DNA from: Piper betle
Taxonomy: Eukaryota; Streptophyta; Magnoliopsida; Piperales; Piperaceae
Assembly (NCBI GenBank): GCA_033002965.1
Contig: JAURVB010001837.1
Location: 1-64,000 of the forward strand
Length of the DNA stretch: 64,000 bases
Direction: 5' to 3'
Shown here: positions 59,160-64,000 of the stretch, piece by piece
How positions within the stretch are numbered: position 1 is the stretch's first letter
How the letters are laid out: each line of letters begins with the position of its first letter
Translations under genes and position numbers: made by a program
The notes under the pieces: generated by a model
The model's input: the letters and a program-made list of their open reading frames with translations, nothing else
The model's database searches: none
What the model was told of the DNA's origin: nothing

Positions 59160-60800
59160 TTGGTTTCCTGGTTTTCCTTCTAAACTTGTCTCAAACGTGC
59201 CCTTGTTTACTTTTCACAAATTGGGCAGTTATGTCGTATTTTGTTGTATTTAGCACGGTTAATAGAAGTAGAAGTTATCTTTTGAGTATGTTTGAGACGT
59301 CTAAACCGAAACTAATCTGGGAGTGATGAGAAAGACATCTATACAAGCTCATCTTCATGATCATTGATATGTTTATTTCTGCTTCAATGGATCTTCGTAC
59401 TTGAATGGACTTTATCAAGCGAGATCTCCTTATGTTTTTAAAGAAACCTTTATTTTTTTGGATAATAAATAATGACTCTTAAAATTCGATATAATCAAAC
59501 TATATATGAATTTAAAATATACACTCCCTCCTATTATTTTATGATCATTTGTGTTAGGGTGTCCACTGATGCCATGTTGAATTTCCGCTTCTTTTCATTT
59601 CCTTGACATTATAAATTAAACTTTCTTTGCTTAAGTCTCGTACAAATCGTAGCTTTAGTTATCCAACCATCTGTATATGTGTTAACAATTTTTTATTGAG
59701 TTATCTCATTGCTGCCCAGCCGCACCCATGAAAAATTGAACGTTGAACTGTCCTCTTATGAATTTACAATATTTACCCCTTTTTCATTGATAAAAGATTA
59801 CTATTAATAATAAATATTATGAAGAAACTATCTTTAATGGAATTTGTCATCCATGGATTTTTTTTTCACAATATTACTTTTATGTATTAATAATTATAAA
59901 CTATTTTATAATATTACTGTTTGTGTTTTCTGCTTAGAAGAATAATTTAGATTGCAAGTTTATGTATAGTATCTTTTATTTCTATCCCTAACTATAACTA
60001 TTTTATAATATTAAGCTATGAGTTAATTTCTTATTTATAGGAATAATTTAAATTACAGCTTTATCCTTTTTTATGAATACAATAATAAAAAAAATAATAA
60101 TCATTGAGAATTAACTTTTATGTTGAGTTTAAGTTTTTCGAAATAATTAAAATTTTCAAACCTACTGATCAATAAATAACAACTTAAGTGTATATTCTCC
60201 TAAGCTACAATACATTTGTGTGGAAATTTAAATAAATTACTATGAAAGGAATTCATAAGTGGAGTAAAAAATTGTTGTACATTGCACAAGCAACTGAGTA
60301 ATTAATAAATAAAAACAACCTATTAGAAATAACGAAATATTCCCACAGTAATTTGGGCATGATAATAAGTTGCGCCGAAAGCTTTATTATTCGTTCAAAT
60401 GACACAATAGCCATACTTTAAATATATATATCTATATAGTTTTGATTGATTGAAATTTATAAGTTATTTAATATGAAATCGTTATTTCTGACAAATTATT
60501 TTTATATTTTAACTACTTAATTACTCGTGCGGTGTACAACAATTTTTTACTTTGGTTATATTTTACTTATATATTAGCTTCTTTAAATATTCACACAAAG
60601 GTAATTGTATCTTAGAATATTACACACTTACATTGTTATTTAGTGATTAGTTGGTTTGAGACTTTTATTTATTTAGAAAATTTGTATTCATTATAATTTT
60701 TTATTATTATTGTATTTCATAAAAAAGGATAAAGTTGTAATATTATTGTATTTTTTAAATATTATTGTAGTTAAAAATTGATTTATCGAAATATTTTTTT
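59160..60800. other. 3' flank of proteasome gene and AT-rich spacer
   Basis: AT-rich intergenic sequence with no recognisable gene or complete element. Confidence 0.5.
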
Positions 60801-60809
60801 TATTTATAA

Positions 60810-62060
60810 GTTGCCACCCCCTTTCCGCCCAGTCTCCCATCCTCTCCCCGACCGCCGCCCATCTTCCCCATCCATAACGAAGAAGTCGGTGCCTTTTCCG
60901 GCCACCGTCCGGCGAGTTCCCGGCGGGCGTTCTCTAGCGAGACCTTGGCGGCAGGCAAGCTTTACACCACCCCCTCCCCTGTGCTCGTTTTCCCATATCT
61001 ATATGCGGCGGTCAAACCTTATTTTGTTTGGTGTCTAGCTCTGCTGGTTGATGGGCGTTTTGCGGTTTCCTGTTTTTTGGGAGGGGTTTGTGGAATTGGG
61101 GAGGATTGGATTCCACACTGTTAAAAAATATAAATCTGCTGTGTAAATTAGTTTATGCAGTTTATTGAGACTAGGTTGAAATTTTATGTGCGTGGAATTT
61201 GCACAAGATAGGTATCGATCGAAGGCAAAAGTTATCTTGAGTGATTGTTTTTTAGCCGTAAATGGAAAACGGTGAAAACCCAGTATTGGTGTTCAGTTTT
61301 GTGTGAGTTAGATCACTCTTGCTTTTATTTGGGGGTGCTGTTATTAATGCACAGGCATTGTTCTGACAGGCTGCGCAGTTTTCATACAAACTGAGGCGTG
61401 GAGTCCACTTACTTGAGCTACTTGGTTTAATTAAGAATTATCACCTTTTTATGTGGTCGTGGAAAGTAATTTTTTTTTATTATAACAGGGCTTGGCAATT
61501 CTACCTTGCTATTGCTCCGTTTTGGTAAAATTGCCCTTACGTGTGCCAAAATCAGAATGGATTGGATTGTATTATTACATAGCATTTAAAGAAAAAATAG
61601 GCGTTTAACTGATTAATGGGTTTGCTTGCATTATGGGATTTTTGCTCTCAAGTTCTCAATGAGGGCCGAGATTTTTGCATTAATTCTCTGTTAGTGCAAA
61701 GGCAAAATAAGTATCAATTCTAGTTCCAAATTTTTTGTGCGATTGAATGTTGTTTTTTGTTTATTTGCACAAATCATTGTAGTTTTCTTGCCTATCAATT
61801 AGCCGTGTGTCACACAAGTTGTTGTGGTTTTATACATCTGTTGTTATCTTCGCTGCTCTGGTTCCTTTCAATATGCTTCTTTGTTTTTGTCTTATACATG
61901 TACCTGTGCAAGCGAACTTTGGAGAACTAATTAGTACATTTGGAATGCTTGTTTTGCAAGTTATTGTTTTTGACTTTTCCGTCAACTTTGTCAGCTACAT
62001 ATTATCATTTCATTTCATGTTTGATTGATTTTAACTGTCTCTTATCTTATTGTCTCCAGC
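60810..62060 (+). other. TFIIB leader exon and 5'-UTR intron
   Basis: A CT-rich, GC-rich block at 60812-60995 (CCGCCCAGTCTCCC..CCACCGTCCGGCG) looks like a transcribed leader. It is followed by T-rich sequence ending in the acceptor TGTCTCCAGCAG at about 62062. The exact donor is not certain. Part of this interval (61155-61720) is duplicated at 51750-52285. Confidence 0.45.
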
Positions 62061-62096
62061 AGGCGGGAATTGAGTACTATACGTATTAAGAGTAAG

Positions 62097-63582
62097 ATGG
62101 CAGAGCTGTACTGCCCAGATTGCAAGAGGAGCACCGAGGTGGCAGCTGACCACTCAGCGGGAGATATGATTTGCACAGAATGTGGGTTGGTTCTTGAATC
62201 TCATTCAATTGATGAGACATCTGAGTGGAGGACCTTTGCAAATGAATCTGGAGATAATGACCCGGTTCGTGTTGGAGGACCTTCCAACCCTTTACTCACT
62301 GATGGGGGCCTTTCAACTGTCATATCAAAGCCCAATGGAGCACAGGGAGAGTTTCTCTCATCCTCCCTCGGGCGTTGGCAAAACCGTGGTTCTAATCCTG
62401 ACCGTGCCCTGATTCTTGCCTTTAAGAACATTGCTACCATGTCAGATAGGTTGGCAGTTTTTCTTTTCCTAGTTTTATAATATTATAAGTTTTAAAGGAA
62501 TTTATTGTTTTTCTCTTTGCATGGTTATTTTGTTTCAAAATTGTTCTTTCCTTTCACTATACTGAATTTCTGATTTGATACATCATTGTGCAGGTTGGGC
62601 CTTGTTGCAACAATCAAGGTATACACGTTTTACTTCATTTGTTTAATGGCTATGAAAGTTTAATTACTGCCATTGTTGCTACAATTTACCAGCTTTCATT
62701 TGCTGTAAAATTTTTAATGGCTAATTGAGTTCATATACAGCATTTTAAGGATGAGATAGTTCAATTTGGCTGAGGTTGTGGCCACACTTTTTTATTTTTA
62801 TTTCATGATGGCCATCAATGTTGCTGTTGCTCATCTTTCATTTATTTTTGTTGTTTAGTGGAAGATTTTTTACTTATTGAATTTGATTTCTGTTTACAGT
62901 GTGTGTGCTACGCTACCCATAAGTCATACTTATTACCTTTTAATATTATCATAGCCATTGTCTTCTATTTAATCTTTCTCATTATTAGTACTACTCGTTA
63001 ATATTACTGTGTTGTTATTTTCATATTGAAAAGGATCGTGCCAATGAGATCTACAAAAGGGTGGAGGATCTGAAATCCAGCCGAGGAAGAAATCAGGATG
63101 CGATTCTGGCTGCTTGCCTGTATATTGCTTGTAGGCAGGAGGACAAACCTCGTACTGTAAAGGGTATAGCTTTGAGCTAAATACCATTTGGATGCTTCAT
63201 CAATTTATGTCAAAGTCTTTTCAACCATTTCCTTGGTTGTTACTTTTGATAGAGATATGCTCTGTTGCCAATGGTGCTACGAAAAAGGAAATTGGCCGGG
63301 CAAAAGAGTATATTGTAAAGCAACTGGAACTAGAGATGGGCCAGTCCATGGAAATGGGAACCATTCATGCAGGCGATTTTCTGGTGATCTGCCTGTCTTT
63401 TGTTTGGCAATTAAATTGGTTGCTATAATTTTAATTCCCTATGACTGGAACTTGATAAGCATGGAATTTGATGTGCATGGCGGGCATGTACAGAGACGAT
63501 TTTGTTCCCATCTTGGTATGACGAATCAGGCAGTAAAAGCTGCTCAGGAAGCTGTTCAGAAGTCGGAAGAGCTGGATATAAG
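62097..63582 (+). CDS. TFIIB: Transcription initiation factor TFIIB, 3' end beyond the window
   Basis: Exons 62097-62449, 62594-62618 (25 nt), 63034-63163, 63253-63383 and 63494-63582 give the first 242 residues in frame. The N-terminal zinc ribbon has C6, C9, C26 and C29 (CPDC and CTEC). The B-reader segment [20 protein letters not shown] and linker with [14 protein letters not shown] follow. Cyclin repeat 1 includes [20 protein letters not shown] and [20 protein letters not shown]. Cyclin repeat 2 begins [20 protein letters not shown] and stops at ELDIR, where the last donor (AG/GTACTT) lies. The remaining 70 or so residues must be past position 64000. TFIIB bridges TBP-bound promoters and RNA polymerase II. 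The gene looks intact in what is seen and is the likely parent of the intronless array at 34.9-43.2 kb. Confidence 0.95.
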
Positions 63583-64000
63583 GTACTTTTATGCATCCTA
63601 CATTTGGTGACTGTTTCCCTGTGGTGGCTTGGAGAAGAATTAATATGTGATTAAACTCATTTTGGCTGCATTTGGACAACAGAACCATGATACATGTATG
63701 TTAGGTGTGCAGTGTGCTTGACGATTTGTTCTTGGGTGGTTAGATGCTCGTTTCTTGTGTGTGAACATCCTTTCCCTGTTTGAACAAGATCATAATTAGT
63801 TACTACTACACAATGGCAACTGTGGTTGGCTTTTAGATAGTTATTTTAACCAGCATGTAATAGATAATTAACTAGCATCAAGACAGTTTTTTTTCTTGTA
63901 ATTTTTGTTAAAGAACTGGATACAGGATAGATGATGATGGGTGAAAAACCTGTGAATAATGATTCATTACTTAATGGATTTATTACAGGTTTTTGGAATG
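63583..64000. other. TFIIB intron 5, running off the window
   Basis: T-rich intronic sequence. A TTATTACAG acceptor-like site at 63983-63989 is followed by GTTTTTGGAATG, which does not read as the expected RSPISIAAAV continuation. Either it is not the true acceptor or the last exon is further on. Confidence 0.5.

Noticed and set aside
1..64000. tRNA, rRNA or organellar insertions
   Set aside because: No cloverleaf, rRNA or plastid/mitochondrial gene sequence was recognised by eye. A dedicated scan was not possible.

Overview
This is nuclear DNA from a flowering plant, most likely a eudicot. It has AT-rich intergenic sequence, genes split by GT-AG introns, abundant LTR and hAT-type elements and (TA)n microsatellites. 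It carries typical plant families: CASP-like, S40 senescence regulator, HD-ZIP III, DRB, RING-H2, plant TFIIB and proteasome beta-4. I cannot name the species from sequence alone.

Layout. 0-0.2 kb: a decayed UBL5/Hub1-like fragment (-). 1.5-2.1 kb: a small single-exon RING-H2 protein (+). 3.76-6.74 kb: a 2.97-kb TG..CA element with a perfect 5-bp target duplication (solo-LTR-like). 9-11.4 kb: an intact three-exon CASP-like 5A gene (+). 15.5-19.0 kb: a truncated, frameshifted, intron-bearing HD-ZIP III (REVOLUTA-type) relic (-). 19.2-20.8 kb: decayed C-rich/G-rich repeat. 22.09-23.24 kb: a hAT-like element with 8-bp target duplication. 23.5-26.1 kb: a truncated DRB (double-stranded-RNA-binding) relic (-) with a Copia-type LTR in its intron. 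28.4-28.8 kb: an S40 senescence-regulator gene (-) with one frameshift in a G run. 32.2-51.5 kb: a tandem array of about 2.3-2.5-kb units. Each unit carries an intronless gene whose protein aligns to the two cyclin folds of TFIIB but lacks the zinc ribbon. The array is broken up by a second copy of the 2.9-kb element and by three consecutive (TA)n-flanked elements with C-rich/G-rich inverted arms. 51.47-52.28 kb: a chimeric patch made of a proteasome exon piece and 5'-intron sequence of the real TFIIB gene. 53.4-56.1 kb: aldose 1-epimerase (+). 57.3-59.2 kb: proteasome subunit beta-4 (+), with two compensating one-base indels. 60.8-64.0 kb: authentic TFIIB (+), running off the window end.

The most interesting feature is the relationship between the true TFIIB gene at 62 kb and the upstream array of zinc-ribbon-less, intronless TFIIB-like genes. 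Every copy carries at least one disrupting lesion, but copy 2 is one base away from an intact 216-residue frame, and all three keep the same TATA box. The S40 and proteasome genes also carry single-base indels, two of them in homopolymer runs. Assembly error therefore has to be excluded before calling any of these dead.

All coordinates, splice junctions and alignments were made by eye. Family assignments rest on recognised sequence motifs, not on database searches.
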